Part shown: one piece after another, positions 26,120 to 35,632 of the stretch
Position numbering within the stretch: position 1 is the first letter of the stretch
Layout of the letters: every line of letters begins with the position of its first letter
Source: Trichomonas vaginalis G3
Lineage: Eukaryota > Parabasalia > Trichomonadida > Trichomonadidae
Direction: 5' to 3'
NCBI RefSeq assembly: GCF_026262505.1
Contig: NC_067207.1
Location: 3,108,252-3,172,251, forward strand
Length of the DNA stretch: 64,000 nt
Notes under the pieces: generated by a model
The model's input: the letters and a program-made list of their open reading frames with translations, nothing else
Told to the model about the DNA's origin: nothing
Databases searched by the model: none
Made by a program: the position numbers and the translations under genes

Positions 26120-29010
26120 TCATAATTGTTTCGTACCAAGCTTTACTTTCTTCCTGACTGAGTTTTTAACTCTTCTTTTTCCTTCATTGCCACTACTTTC
26201 ACTAGATGAAGTTACTTCTTCACTACTTTCACTTTGTTCTACTCTTCTTCTTTGGTGTCGCTTTTGGTAACTTGCCCTCTGCTTTAAGTTGTTGCATCTT
26301 TGCCTCATGTTCACCTAGTATGTTGTAAATTTCCCATGTCCTTTTTGCCTTTGGGCTCTGGTCGCCCATCTCAGGTAACCTATATCCTAGAAAGATTTTG
26401 TCATAGTTTGTATTTGAGTCTTCGCGTATTGTTTGCATGACTCTTTCCTGAGTTTCCGGTTCAAGCTCTTCAAACAGAGCTTGTCCATATGAATAAGCTC
26501 GTTTCCAAATATATGTTTTTGTAGCCATTCTGGTTTTCTTTCCATGTTACCAATAATATCTTTTGTGAATGGGAAAGCTTTTACCCAATGTTTCAGTCTT
26601 GCGTCATTTATTTCTGTAGTTGGTTTTATTTTGTCAAGGAACATGTTTTTCAATACTAACATTTCATTTGGTACTGTCCATTTGAGTTTTCTTAAATATT
26701 CATCCCTTCTCAGTTCATTGTCTGCAAAGTAAGTTTTTATGACATTTTGTAAACTTTCGTTTGCAAGGTCATGTACAATAGGTTCTCTTCCTTCTATCTC
26801 CCTAACTTTCTTTCTAAACTCTTCACCAAATATACCATCTCTATGGTTCTGTGTAGTTCTTTGAGATAAATGTTCTAGAACGTCAGGTGTTATATTTCCA
26901 TCAGCCATGTTCATTTCATACTGGTCCAAAATATCTGCATGTTTCATATCTTTCAATGGCATTAAAGCCGCGCTGAAAATACCAGCTATATCTGGTTCAC
27001 CATTCACTTCCATTGCGTCTACAACTTCTTGAATTGTGGTTGTAAGTTTATGAACCACCTATCCGGATTAGCTTTATGACCCCATCTCATTGTAGTTCCA
27101 TAGTCTGCAGAAACAAAAGTAGGTTTGTTTCCATATTGGTTAGGTTCTGAATGAACTTTAAACAATGTTTCATTTCTATATGTTTTGGTGAAATTTAACC
27201 TTTTATTTTCACCGAGTTCAGCCAAAGATTGAACGTTATATGGTCGTAAGTAAAAAGGATTGTTGTATTTGCGTACACTTTCTTTCAGTACTTCCATTCT
27301 ATGCTGAATATTTTCATCTGATGTTGGAGTCTTTTGTATGTCGGCGAACATTTTTCGATATTCTTCTACTATGTCAGCCGAATTTTTCTTAGACTCTTGG
27401 AAAGATTCCATATTCTCCGCATACTCTTGTTGAGGGTCAAGATTTTTCGGCTGTTCCAAATCTTCATCTAGTTCTGTGAAGTTAGTTTCCAAAGGAGGGA
27501 CTTGTTTGTTTCCTTCAGGCTCTTCTAGCTGTTGTTGCTGAACTATTTCTTCCATGTCTGGTTGTATCTGAACTTCTTCCTGTGGAGTTTCTTGTACCTC
27601 ATCTGCTGGCATTTCATATATTCCGAGACCGTTTTTAACAAGTTCCCTATTTAAGTCATCCGCATTCATAACCCTTTCTTCTTTCGTTCCGTCTCTATTT
27701 TTTACGCGTTTCATGAAGATAGTTGAATTATCATTTATCTCTGACACCAAATATCTCGGAGTAAATTCATTCATGTCATTTGGATGATATGCTATTAAAT
27801 CATATCCCTTAGCGAGCTTGTATTTTCCAGATTTGAAATTATATCCCATTTGGTGCTGAACCATAAAGCTAAATAGGTTCGGGTCAGTATTTCCTTCCTT
27901 GAACTTTCTAATAGCTTCTTTATATCTGTCACTAAAGTCAAGAGTATCTGGGTAACCATAATTTTCCTTAAGCATTTTTAAGAATTCTTGGTTTCCTTGT
28001 TCTCTACTTCTTTTATGTCCTTGCTCTGTTTGTGGTTGTTGCTGTGCAGTGTTTTGAACTGTTGGTTGTGGTGCAGTGTTTTGAACTGTTGGTTGTGGTG
28101 CAGTGTTTTGAACTGTTGGTTGTGGTGCAGTGTTTTGAACTGTTGGTTGTGGTGCAGTGTTTTGAACTGTTGGTTGTTGTGTTGGTTTTGGTGCATGCCT
28201 GTGTCTGTGTCCATGTGACGATGTAAATGTTTTAGGTAGTCCTGGTGCAGGTGCTTCTCTTGGAGGGTTTGGTGGTATATAAGTTCCACTAGCTAGTATA
28301 TAAGTTCCACCAGCTGGTATATAAGTTCCACCAGCTGGCACATATGTTCCATCTGCAGCATAATGTCCTACCTGACTTTTCGTTTTTAAGAAAGCATTTA
28401 CTAGGTCTGTTTTGGTCTGTTGTAACTCTTTTTCTTGACTTTCCACAACAGTTGCTCTAACGGCGTCATAGGCACTTTGAACTGCCTGTCTCGTTGCTGC
28501 ATCTGTTATTTTCGTCATATTTTGTGCTACTTCTCTTAACTCGTTGTCGAAACCTTCAGACTTCAGTTTCTTTCCAGATGAGAAGTCGTTCACTAGTTTC
28601 ACCTTACTATGAAGAGCTTCGAAGGCGTTCTTAAAGTCAGCATTCATTAAAGCTTCATTTGAACTGTCTTCATCCGCTTGTATTTTTGTCCTTATTGACC
28701 CTATAAGTTGGGCTGCTTTGGCGTTGGCTTGGGCATCTAACCAGTCATTATTAGCTTTTATATATTCTGCGCTTTTCATTGCCTTTTGCATGGCTGCGTC
28801 GTTATTTTTACTTTCTTGTGCTAAGTTTTCATACTGTACGGTTTGGTTTTGCAACTGTAAAAGTTTTTCTGCCTTTACATTTGCTTCAACTTCTTTTTTA
28901 TACTCATCGCTATCCATATATGTCTTCAGGGCTTTTTGTTTTATTTCTTCATCTTTCAGTACTTTATATTGAGTAGTATGGTTTTTCAAATTTATAACAT
29001 CTTGTTCCAT
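26120..29010 (-). pseudogene. Large coiled-coil / repeat structural protein (broken)
   Basis: Starts MEQDVINLKNHTTQ at 29010. The first about 200 residues are Ala/Gln/Lys-rich coiled coil. Then come short GTYxPAGGTY repeats, a His-rich patch (GHRHRHAP) and five 10-residue repeats PTVQNTAPQ(Q), encoded by 30 bp units at about 28040-28170. A folded middle follows (YGYPDTLDFSDRYKEAIRKF), then an acidic Gln-rich linker and a long helical end. It is the largest gene of M2. Possible roles are a scaffold or internal virion protein. Nothing diagnostic was found. Broken, about three breaks. Confidence 0.55.
28040..28170. repeat. 30 bp coding tandem repeat
   Basis: Five near-identical 30 bp units (TTTTGAACTGTTGGTTGTGG plus TGCAGTG) encode PTVQNTAPQ-type repeats on the minus strand. 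A few 24 bp-scale repeats of the GTYIPAG type lie just beyond (about 28270-28350). Confidence 0.85.
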
Positions 29011-29078
29011 TTTTGCTACTTCTGCTGCTTTTCTGACACTTTTTTTGCATATTCCTCTGTACTTAGTTCTTTCAGTTG

Positions 29079-29492
29079 TTATTCTTTCTTCTTTTTCTCT
29101 ACGTTTAACTCATTGAGTTTCTTTGTGTGTCTGTCATATTCTAGTTTCTTTTCGTTTTCACTTATTTGTTTCTGTATGTCTATGTTTGACTTTTTGACAT
29201 CTGTTATTTGATTTTTGAGTGAACTCAAATTCATTTGACTTTGAGGGTTATAAGCTGTTCCGTCTGCAGCTCCACCATAGCCTGCCATTTTCGCTAAAAG
29301 TGCCGCTCTTAAACCTCCACTCTGTGCACCAATAACTCGGTTTAAAAGCATAGGGTTGCTTGACATTTGTTGCAACATAGTGGGGTCATTCATCATTTGT
29401 TGTTGCAACTGTTGTTGTGGTGTCAGTTTTACTATTGGATGTTTCAATGCTCCCTTCCTCTTACGTATATTCTTACGTAGCTTACGTGGCAT
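29079..29492 (-). CDS. Basic N-terminus, coiled-coil C-terminus protein
   Basis: Start placed at MPRKLRKNIRKRKGALKH (ATG 29492). Upstream codons of the longer frame lie in the terminal leader. About 137 residues: a strongly basic N-terminus, a Gln/Met/Asn-rich middle (QQQLQQQMMNDPTMLQQMSSNPM), a Gly/Ala segment, then a charged coiled coil. A DNA-condensing core-protein role is possible by composition. Last gene before the right terminal repeat. Confidence 0.5.
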   Translation of the reverse strand: MPRKLRKNIRKRKGALKHPIVKLTPQQQLQQQMMNDPTMLQQMSSNPMLLNRVIGAQSGGLRAALLAKMAGYGGAADGTAYNPQSQMNLSSLKNQITDVKKSNIDIQKQISENEKKLEYDRHTKKLNELNVEKKKKE

Positions 29493-29702
29493 TTTAAGTG
29501 AAGTAAAAAACGGTTTTTGACAGATGTTTATATGACACTTTTTGTTCAGCACAAAAAACTACTCGGTCAAAGTGTTGTCAGTTTTGTAAAATAACCGTCC
29601 TATCTCATTCTATAAGGGGGAAAGTCTTCTCAAAGTATACTTCCTTGGAACGCCTGTAACTTTTCCTGTAGCGACGATAGACCCTTACTTGTCCGGACAA
29701 AG
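29493..29702. other. Subterminal spacer of M2
   Basis: No gene. It differs from the left subterminal sequence, so only the outer about 65 bp of the element is truly repeated. Confidence 0.5.
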
Positions 29703-29773
29703 TTATACTAAACATCTTCAGGGCTAGAGGGCACGAAGTGCCTGGAGGCCCCACTACCTTTTTTTTTTCTTTT
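29703..29773 (-). repeat. Right terminal inverted repeat of M2
   Basis: Reverse complement of 4771-4835 with about two differences. It ends in a T-run broken by one C. Confidence 0.85.
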
Positions 29774-29779
29774 TGTGCA
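29774..29779. repeat. 6 bp target site duplication, right copy (TGTGCA)
   Basis: Perfect match to 4765-4770. Confidence 0.85.
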
Positions 29780-30950
29780 ATGACACCAATATCAAGTCAG
29801 ATTATATACCAATATTCAATAAAATAAACATAGGTTTATGTATTTATTATGTATGTAGGATTGTTTCTTAGCATATATTAGAATAAACTACTATTTTTAA
29901 TCTCATTTTATTTCGTATTTCAAATTTTAAAACTCAAAATAGAAAAAATAGCTTTACATCATTAATGCAATCCATATTAAATATTTAATTTCGGTGTCAA
30001 GCATAGCGCCAAAACTTTTCCCGCCAAAACGCAATAGTGCCATAATCTCATGGTGGAACACAGATGGGGCTTTGCTACGCAGCCTTTGATCTGGCCAATC
30101 ATAGTGCTGCTCCCATCCACATCAACAAGTGATTTCGGCGGAAGATCTCCAATGGAGTTTCCATGATGGTTACGCAAGCCAGAAGCACAATATCTATGCA
30201 GCCTGGCTGCTAGGATAGCGTAGCTAGTCTGTGTAGTTATTGTGCTTCTGGCGATATTAGTTATACGCTATTATCCTCATTAATTTAGCTTCTCCAGAAT
30301 CCATAAATATTCCTTTTATTTAAATTTGAATCGTGCTTGACACATTGAGTTCAAGACAAATAAACGTGTTTCATGAGTATTTAACATGAAAATTAATGGA
30401 AGGTATGCGATAAATTCGATTTCAAGTAGGGATAACAAATTATCCAGAGAGGTTGGCCGGACAATTATCCGGCGTTCTCTATGCCAGTACATTTTTCTAT
30501 TGAAACACGTCCTATTTATATCGTTTCTTTTAACTTACAACAAGTTCTTAGTTTATCAATTTCCAGAACTGTTTAATTTTGCATGTTAGATGAAGAAATA
30601 GCACAGACGTAAAATGTCAATGCTAACTCACATAAGAGGAATAAACTATAAATTTTGCAACAGATAAAAAGTCAAAACGATAAATTTCTTTCAAAAAATC
30701 CACACAAATTAATTCCCATTTTATAATAGATAGACATTGCATAGTTCTACAGAATGCAATTAAAATCAAGGTAAAAAATTTTGACAGAGCGTCTCCTCAA
30801 AAATGAGAAAAATTCGGGAAAATTTATGATTAATGCTAATTAACTAACACAGATCTCATTTACTTATAAAAAAATGTTGGTTAAGAAATTACGGTTTTGT
30901 AAATTTTGGCGGTTTCAAATTTTTCAAAAAGTTGTGGCTGAGCGAATAAC
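29780..30950. other. Host spacer left of MAF1
   Basis: AT-rich host DNA without a supportable gene. At about 29980-30260 the sequence is locally less AT-rich and contains an inverted repeat (30178-30252). A 66-codon minus-strand frame there has protein-like words but I recognise no family. Confidence 0.45.
30178..30252. repeat. Inverted repeat, 14 bp arms, 47 nt loop
   Basis: GCCAGAAGCACAAT at 30178-30191 pairs with ATTGTGCTTCTGGC at 30239-30252. It could be a transposon end pair, a small RNA stem or chance. No other evidence. Confidence 0.55.
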
Positions 30951-31583
30951 ATGAAGTGGAACAATAGTCGCGTATTATTTAATGTCAACCAAGAGATGGC
31001 TGCCGTGTTAAATTCATCGAGCAACCTTCATTCGAAGCTTGATTGCTTCACAATCGAAAAAATTGATCCTAATATCAAGATACCAATTAAAATTGGTTAC
31101 GGAACCCCAAGTTCATTGACTGGAGTATCAACGATTGCAGCTAACCCTTCTACAAAACATTTTTCAATCCTAAAGTCAACTATTTCTTCTGCTTTTCCTG
31201 ATTACGATTTTACTGATCTTGGCACCTCTGATTTCAAGAGGATTATTGCCACCGAACAGATAAAGTCAAATATTAGCTGGCAGTTGTCATCTTCTCTGCC
31301 TTCTGCTACTAATTTAGAAACTCATCTTTGGCAAGCCATTGAAACTGAAATATCACCAAATTCTTGCGACATTTATCAATATGAACCAGAGTCTGCTGAC
31401 GTTTTCAGTGAAATGGGCGCCATTTGGAATTATACTTATTTCTTCATCAATGAAAAGCAGAAGAAAGTACTCCTCTTGCATCTCCGTGAAGGTGCACACG
31501 ATTTCGGATCCGAATCAGGTAGCGAGGATATGTTCGACGAATGTGATGTTATTAATAATCACTATTCCTACAATGTCTTTTAA
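30951..31583 (+). CDS. MAF1: Maf1 homologue, repressor of RNA polymerase III
   Basis: A 210-residue protein with the Maf1 signature blocks in order: LDCFTIEKI (30-38), FPDYDF (82-87), LWQAIETEI (126-134), CDIYQY (139-144) and WNYTYFFINEKQKKVLLL (159-176). These correspond to FRPDYDF, LWNAVDEEI, CDIYSY and WSFNYFFYNKRLKRIVFF in the human protein. The tail is acidic, as usual. Maf1 binds RNA polymerase III and represses tRNA and 5S transcription under stress. It is somewhat shorter than the human protein (256). Single exon. The stop is in a TAAA context, as common in trichomonads. A host gene. Confidence 0.9.
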   Translation: MKWNNSRVLFNVNQEMAAVLNSSSNLHSKLDCFTIEKIDPNIKIPIKIGYGTPSSLTGVSTIAANPSTKHFSILKSTISSAFPDYDFTDLGTSDFKRIIATEQIKSNISWQLSSSLPSATNLETHLWQAIETEISPNSCDIYQYEPESADVFSEMGAIWNYTYFFINEKQKKVLLLHLREGAHDFGSESGSEDMFDECDVINNHYSYNVF

Positions 31584-33448
31584 ATCCGAACCCGGAAGAA
31601 GATCATCTGTAATAATAGTTATGTTTGATTGTTAAAATATCCATTTTTACATACATTCTTTCTTTTTTCCTGCATCACAAAAAATGGTCTAAAATTGAAT
31701 ACCTTACAAATTTTGTGAGTTATAGAGTTTGGCCATTTTGTAACGATTTGCATTTCTATATCTATAGCCTATTTCTGTTTTAATATGAATTTATGTCTTT
31801 GGTCGATCAAGGATTATAAATTATTTATAACGGTCGGATTTTGAACCCGACCATCTCCGATCCGCCTTTCATTCCAAGCCTACATATTTGTAAAAGTATT
31901 AAAAACATTCAATTTTATAAGCATCTATGGGAACACATTCTCATCCAATATAACCCTTGATATTGGATAGTTTCGTTGGTATAATTCGTTATAAAATAGA
32001 ATATAGCATTTGCTGTAGAGTAAATACTAGTATAATGACATGTTTCGAAATTGTGCATTTTATCATTTTGAGTTTAGCGATCATTGTTTAATAAATAATG
32101 AGTTATTGCCAATAACTAGCATACATTTAGCCAAATGCACTTATAATATTTCAATTTTAGTAATTCCTAAAAGGTGACCAAACTATTTTTTGAAAGTCCG
32201 CCATAACTTTAATGGTACTATTTCAGCGTGTTCAATGAATACAAAAATTCTAAGAGTGCCACATAAAATAGTACTTTAGACTTGAGTTAATGCTACCAAG
32301 CAAATGTTAAAAAGATGACTTTAGTGTTTTGATAATCAAAGATTAAAATCATTATTGTCTAAATCAATAATCATAACGACAGAAGTTAATGTTTTTTCAT
32401 AAGTGCTTTAAATCCACTTTTAAAAGTATACCTCAAAAATCAAAATATCAAAAAAAATTGGCCGATAGGTTTGGCTTTAATTTTTGTCTGCTTTTATGAT
32501 TTGATATGGATGTTATAATTTTAAAAGTTGAGCCAAATTCACCAATAGATTTTTGAGATTTGCAAATACTCAATAATTTTCAGCGTGTTATCTTTTATTA
32601 AAAGAACTATTTGGTTTCAGTATCATATAAATTGATATTTACTTTCTATTTGAACCTTCATTTAGCTAATGATTTAATAATACAGATTTCATCTAGTCCT
32701 TATAAGAGAATTTTGAATTTGTTATAATAAAAAAACAAACAGATATAGCTTACACTTCTATAATAAAGATACCTTTTATAGAAATCAGTATGAAATGTGT
32801 TTTGGCTTATTGGAAGCATATCAGACATAATCGCCATAATCAAAAAATCTATATACCCAATAAGTAATAAATTTGTCGATATAGATTTTCCATAAAATTA
32901 GTTTTTAGTCTGATCTTAAAATAAATTTAATTTTTTATAAAAAAAATCACATTTAAAAGTACCTTTTTAGTAGCTCGAAATCCTGTTGGTGGATTTCGGG
33001 CGTACTTCAAAATTAGCTTTTCTTCTACATATGCAAGCTATATTTTAAATATGGGGCAAATCGGATCGGCGAAAGGAGTTTAGTTACCTTTAATTCCTAT
33101 GAAGTTTCATGTTCTAAGCAAAATTGCAATTAAAGATTATCATCCTACAAAAAATTAAGCAGTTCGATATTATACACACAATGAAATTCATATTTTCTAT
33201 TTGAATTCTGATTTGATATTTTGTTTATGATAGGAATGGAATGATGATGAATCTCTATTCCAGGAGGTATCCAAACCCTTATGCATTATGCTGATAATTC
33301 ATGTTGAATAAAGATTTCAAATCAAAAATCTTAAAAACTACAATACATTACCTATCAAAAATGATTAATTAGACTATGTAGTGCCTAGATTTGTTACTAG
33401 TAAAAATATCTATCGTGCACTGTTTAAAAAAAAATTCAAAAGACGTTT
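31584..33448. other. Host intergenic region, 1.87 kb
   Basis: Very AT-rich. No frame of note on either strand, no tandem repeat and no tRNA seen. Holds whatever promoter serves the gene at 33449. Confidence 0.55.
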
Positions 33449-34042
33449 ATGTCGAAGGAGATTTGCTACTCCCAGGAGATTGAAATAGAAAAGAGAGATA
33501 TGCAAGACAATAGCATTGAAGCTATATTTGCCAATATAAAGATGATCAAAACTGTCGGCGATGACGGAAAAATGAGCGAATTAGATTTTGAAATCACATT
33601 TGATGCAAATCTTTATACATTACTACGTGCTCATTATGATGCTCAATCTTTTGATAAGCTTAAAGAAGAAAAACAACTTTCAATTGATTTTGAACAATTC
33701 CCAGAGGAAGTTGCAACACTTCTCAACAACAGCCAGAACAAGTTTTCAAAGAAATCACCAAAACGTGCAGATCCTGACCAGATTGAAAACGCTGTTTACT
33801 TTGTCACAACAAATGAAACTTCTGGATACTTAATTTTCTTGGATATCTTATCTTTCAAGGAGGTTGAGATATTTAGAATTGATTTCACACAAGTTGCAGA
33901 TGAAGAATCACATCTTAGCGCACAACAAAAGTTTACAAAAGTAAAGAACGACTTAAAGAAACAAACCTTAATGCTAAAGACATTGTACAAAGAAATCACG
34001 AGCCAATGCCCATTTATACTCGAACTTATTAGGAGGCAATAA
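33449..34042 (+). CDS. SAS-6 N-terminal-domain-like protein
   Basis: 197 residues from ATG 33449. Residues about 45-172 follow the SAS-6 N-domain pattern: LYTLLRAHYDAQSFDKLKEEKQLSIDFEQFPEEVATLL (compare FFLYSL..SEEDFQSLK..QGLLIDFTSFPQKFIDLL), then an FVTTNETSGYLIFLDILSF strand pair (compare NIVETNAFKHLTHLSLK) and a helix. SAS-6 builds the centriole cartwheel through this head domain plus a long coiled coil. Here only about 25 residues follow the head, so the coiled coil is missing. It could be a head-only paralogue or another XRCC4-superfamily protein. A host gene. Confidence 0.65.
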   Translation: MSKEICYSQEIEIEKRDMQDNSIEAIFANIKMIKTVGDDGKMSELDFEITFDANLYTLLRAHYDAQSFDKLKEEKQLSIDFEQFPEEVATLLNNSQNKFSKKSPKRADPDQIENAVYFVTTNETSGYLIFLDILSFKEVEIFRIDFTQVADEESHLSAQQKFTKVKNDLKKQTLMLKTLYKEITSQCPFILELIRRQ

Positions 34043-34620
34043 GATTTTATTATATTATTAGAATATTGTATCTTCTATTTTAAAAGGACATATTGTTTTA
34101 TCTAATTACACTTTATTTTATTCTAGTTCTAACTTTTACACAAGTAAAACAAATGAAATATGATAATTAAAGGAATCTTATGAGTTCTCATTATTTGTAC
34201 AAGTGTAATTAATCTTTTTAATGAACGTACTTATCTCTATTACATTTATAGAGCTTGATAAATCAGAATTAACGTTGTAAATCGCGATTACAAACTAATC
34301 TTTAGGAATTGATGTTATTGATTGCGTAAAAATATTAGTGTTTATTTCCAGTAGAATGCTGGAGATTAAATCGACGAATAAAATATATTTTGAATAAAAG
34401 TAGTATGATATGACGGGTTGTGTGACTTTTTTTGTAAACGTAAGAATTCATACAATATCGAGCGATTTTATATCATTTTTTTTAACATATGAAGTAAAAA
34501 ATATATGATTCTTACGGTTTTTATTCTTACGTTTTTGAATAAATCAAGATTTATAAATCATTAAAAAATTAACATTAATTTTAAAATAATTTATTTTTTA
34601 TCTTTTATAAAAGAAGCTAT
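34043..34620. other. Host/element junction region
   Basis: No gene. The mosaic Maverick begins somewhere here. Candidate terminal sequence starts near 34421 (GTGTGACTTTTTTTGTAAAC), with an internal inverted motif CGTAAGAATTCAT/GATTCTTACG (about 34438-34530), but no partner end is visible in the window. Confidence 0.35.
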
Positions 34621-34626
34621 ATATAG

Positions 34627-34755
34627 ATGATGTCAGATATTCCGCGATTAATTAAACATTGTTTAAATCCTGAATGGGTTAAACTTCAATTTAAAAATGA
34701 AGATTGTGAATTATTAAATGAATATGAAAGCCAAAATAAGCTAATGATTATTTGA
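34627..34755 (+). CDS. Small lineage B protein, partial repeat of its neighbour
   Basis: 42 residues from ATG 34627. The stretch LNPEWVKLQFKNEDCELLNEYE resembles LNPEYIKHLFKKEDCELLNVNEYE in the next gene (34845), so one is a partial duplicate of the other. Unknown function. Confidence 0.4.
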   Translation: MMSDIPRLIKHCLNPEWVKLQFKNEDCELLNEYESQNKLMII

Positions 34756-34844
34756 ATTTATGAAATCAATTATTTGATTCATGGAATCAATGGAGTCATA
34801 ATCAAAGACCTCATAAACGAGAAGAAGAAATTGAAAATAATGAA

Positions 34845-35237
34845 ATGGAAATCATTGATGACATTAAAGAGGATGGAATTCCTAAATTTTGTAGAAAAAC
34901 CTTTAGAACTAAGTTAGGAGCATATAAACGTAGAGTATTAAATCCTGAATACATAAAACATTTATTTAAAAAGGAAGACTGTGAATTATTAAACGTTAAT
35001 GAATATGAAACCAATAAATCAAAATTGAAAGGTGTTGGTTTACGACAAAATAAACAATTAACACCTAAAAATTATTTGGATATAATAAATGATAAAGTTA
35101 TTTTCGATGGTCAGAATATTAATTTACAACTTAAAAATGGGTCAATGACTCGCTTAACAATCGGTAAGACTGCATTAACAGGAGCACACACTAAGGCTGT
35201 ATGTTGTGAAAATGGATGTTGTATGCCATTTATTTAA
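34845..35237 (+). CDS. Unknown 130-residue lineage B protein, Cys-rich end
   Basis: ATG 34845. Basic N-terminus (KFCRKTFRTKLGAYKRR), the LNPEYIKHLFKKEDCELL block shared with the preceding mini-gene, a middle NGSMTRLTIGKTALTG, and a C-terminus CCENGCCMPF. Position near the left edge recalls small virion-type genes of M2. Family unknown. Looks whole. Confidence 0.5.
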   Translation: MEIIDDIKEDGIPKFCRKTFRTKLGAYKRRVLNPEYIKHLFKKEDCELLNVNEYETNKSKLKGVGLRQNKQLTPKNYLDIINDKVIFDGQNINLQLKNGSMTRLTIGKTALTGAHTKAVCCENGCCMPFI

Positions 35238-35383
35238 TACAATTTAAAATTTTATTTTTAATGAAATGCCACAGAAGAGACAAAAGGAACCGTTAATGAT
35301 GCGATTCAATATGTAAATAACGGTTTTGATACTATGATTCAAAGAGGTGGGCACCCTTAAACATTTATTTTATTTTTATATAA

Positions 35384-35596
35384 ATGGATAACACAGATTT
35401 AAAAAATTTAATTTATGATTTAGTACTTAATCAAAATTTTCTTAGTTATTATGAATTAAAATCATATCTCCAAAAATATGATAACAATATAACGGGTGAT
35501 GATATGGAATATTATTATCCATATTATAAAAATGAAATTTTGAAATATCATGATAAAATAATTTCTAAAATTAAAGACAAAATTAAAAATAATTAA
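35384..35596 (+). CDS. Unknown 70-residue acidic protein
   Basis: ATG 35384 after TTTATTTTATTTTTATATAA. Tyr/Asn/Asp-rich helical protein (MDNTDLKNLIYDLVLNQNF...). Unknown family. Codons are extremely AT-rich, as in other lineage B genes. Confidence 0.45.
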   Translation: MDNTDLKNLIYDLVLNQNFLSYYELKSYLQKYDNNITGDDMEYYYPYYKNEILKYHDKIISKIKDKIKNN

Positions 35597-35632
35597 TATA
35601 CAAAGGGAAAAACTAAATCACAACTTAAACAA

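Larger units (their letters stand above)
4771..29773 (+). mobile_element. Maverick/Polinton M2, 25.0 kb, both ends present
   Basis: The element is bounded by matching terminal inverted repeats and a TGTGCA target duplication. Its parts in order are methylase, small virion-type genes, fibre, integrase, more small genes, a repeat-rich accessory island (12.6-19.0 kb), packaging ATPase, SF3 helicase, penton-like gene, major capsid gene and a large structural gene. Genes on both strands are tightly packed with overlapping ends, as in a virus. The ends look whole. The coding part is broken: I count roughly ten or more breaks, spread over about half of its larger genes. It is probably young, because the shared end with M1 is nearly identical and the target duplication is perfect. 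No DNA polymerase B is recognisable. Confidence 0.9.

Noticed and set aside
26544-26732. Hydrophobic plus-strand frames antisense to capsid and structural genes
   Set aside because: Shadows of minus-strand coding sequence. No start signals like those of the real plus-strand genes.
28032-28226. Cys/Leu/Val-rich plus-strand frames over the 30 bp repeat
   Set aside because: Antisense shadow of the PTVQNTAPQ repeats of the minus-strand structural gene.
29977-30177. 66-codon minus-strand frame near the 75 nt inverted repeat
   Set aside because: Some protein-like words but no recognised family and no supporting context. Kept only as a note in the spacer entry.
30425-30442. TAGGGATAACA resembling the I-SceI homing site
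   Set aside because: Only the first 11 of 18 bases match. Expected by chance in AT-rich DNA, with no endonuclease gene nearby.
30840-30856. ACTAACACAG resembling the trichomonad 3' splice motif (ACTAACACACAG)
   Set aside because: It is two bases short of the strict 12-nt motif, has no convincing GTATGT donor and upstream exon, and the MAF1 frame starts cleanly downstream.
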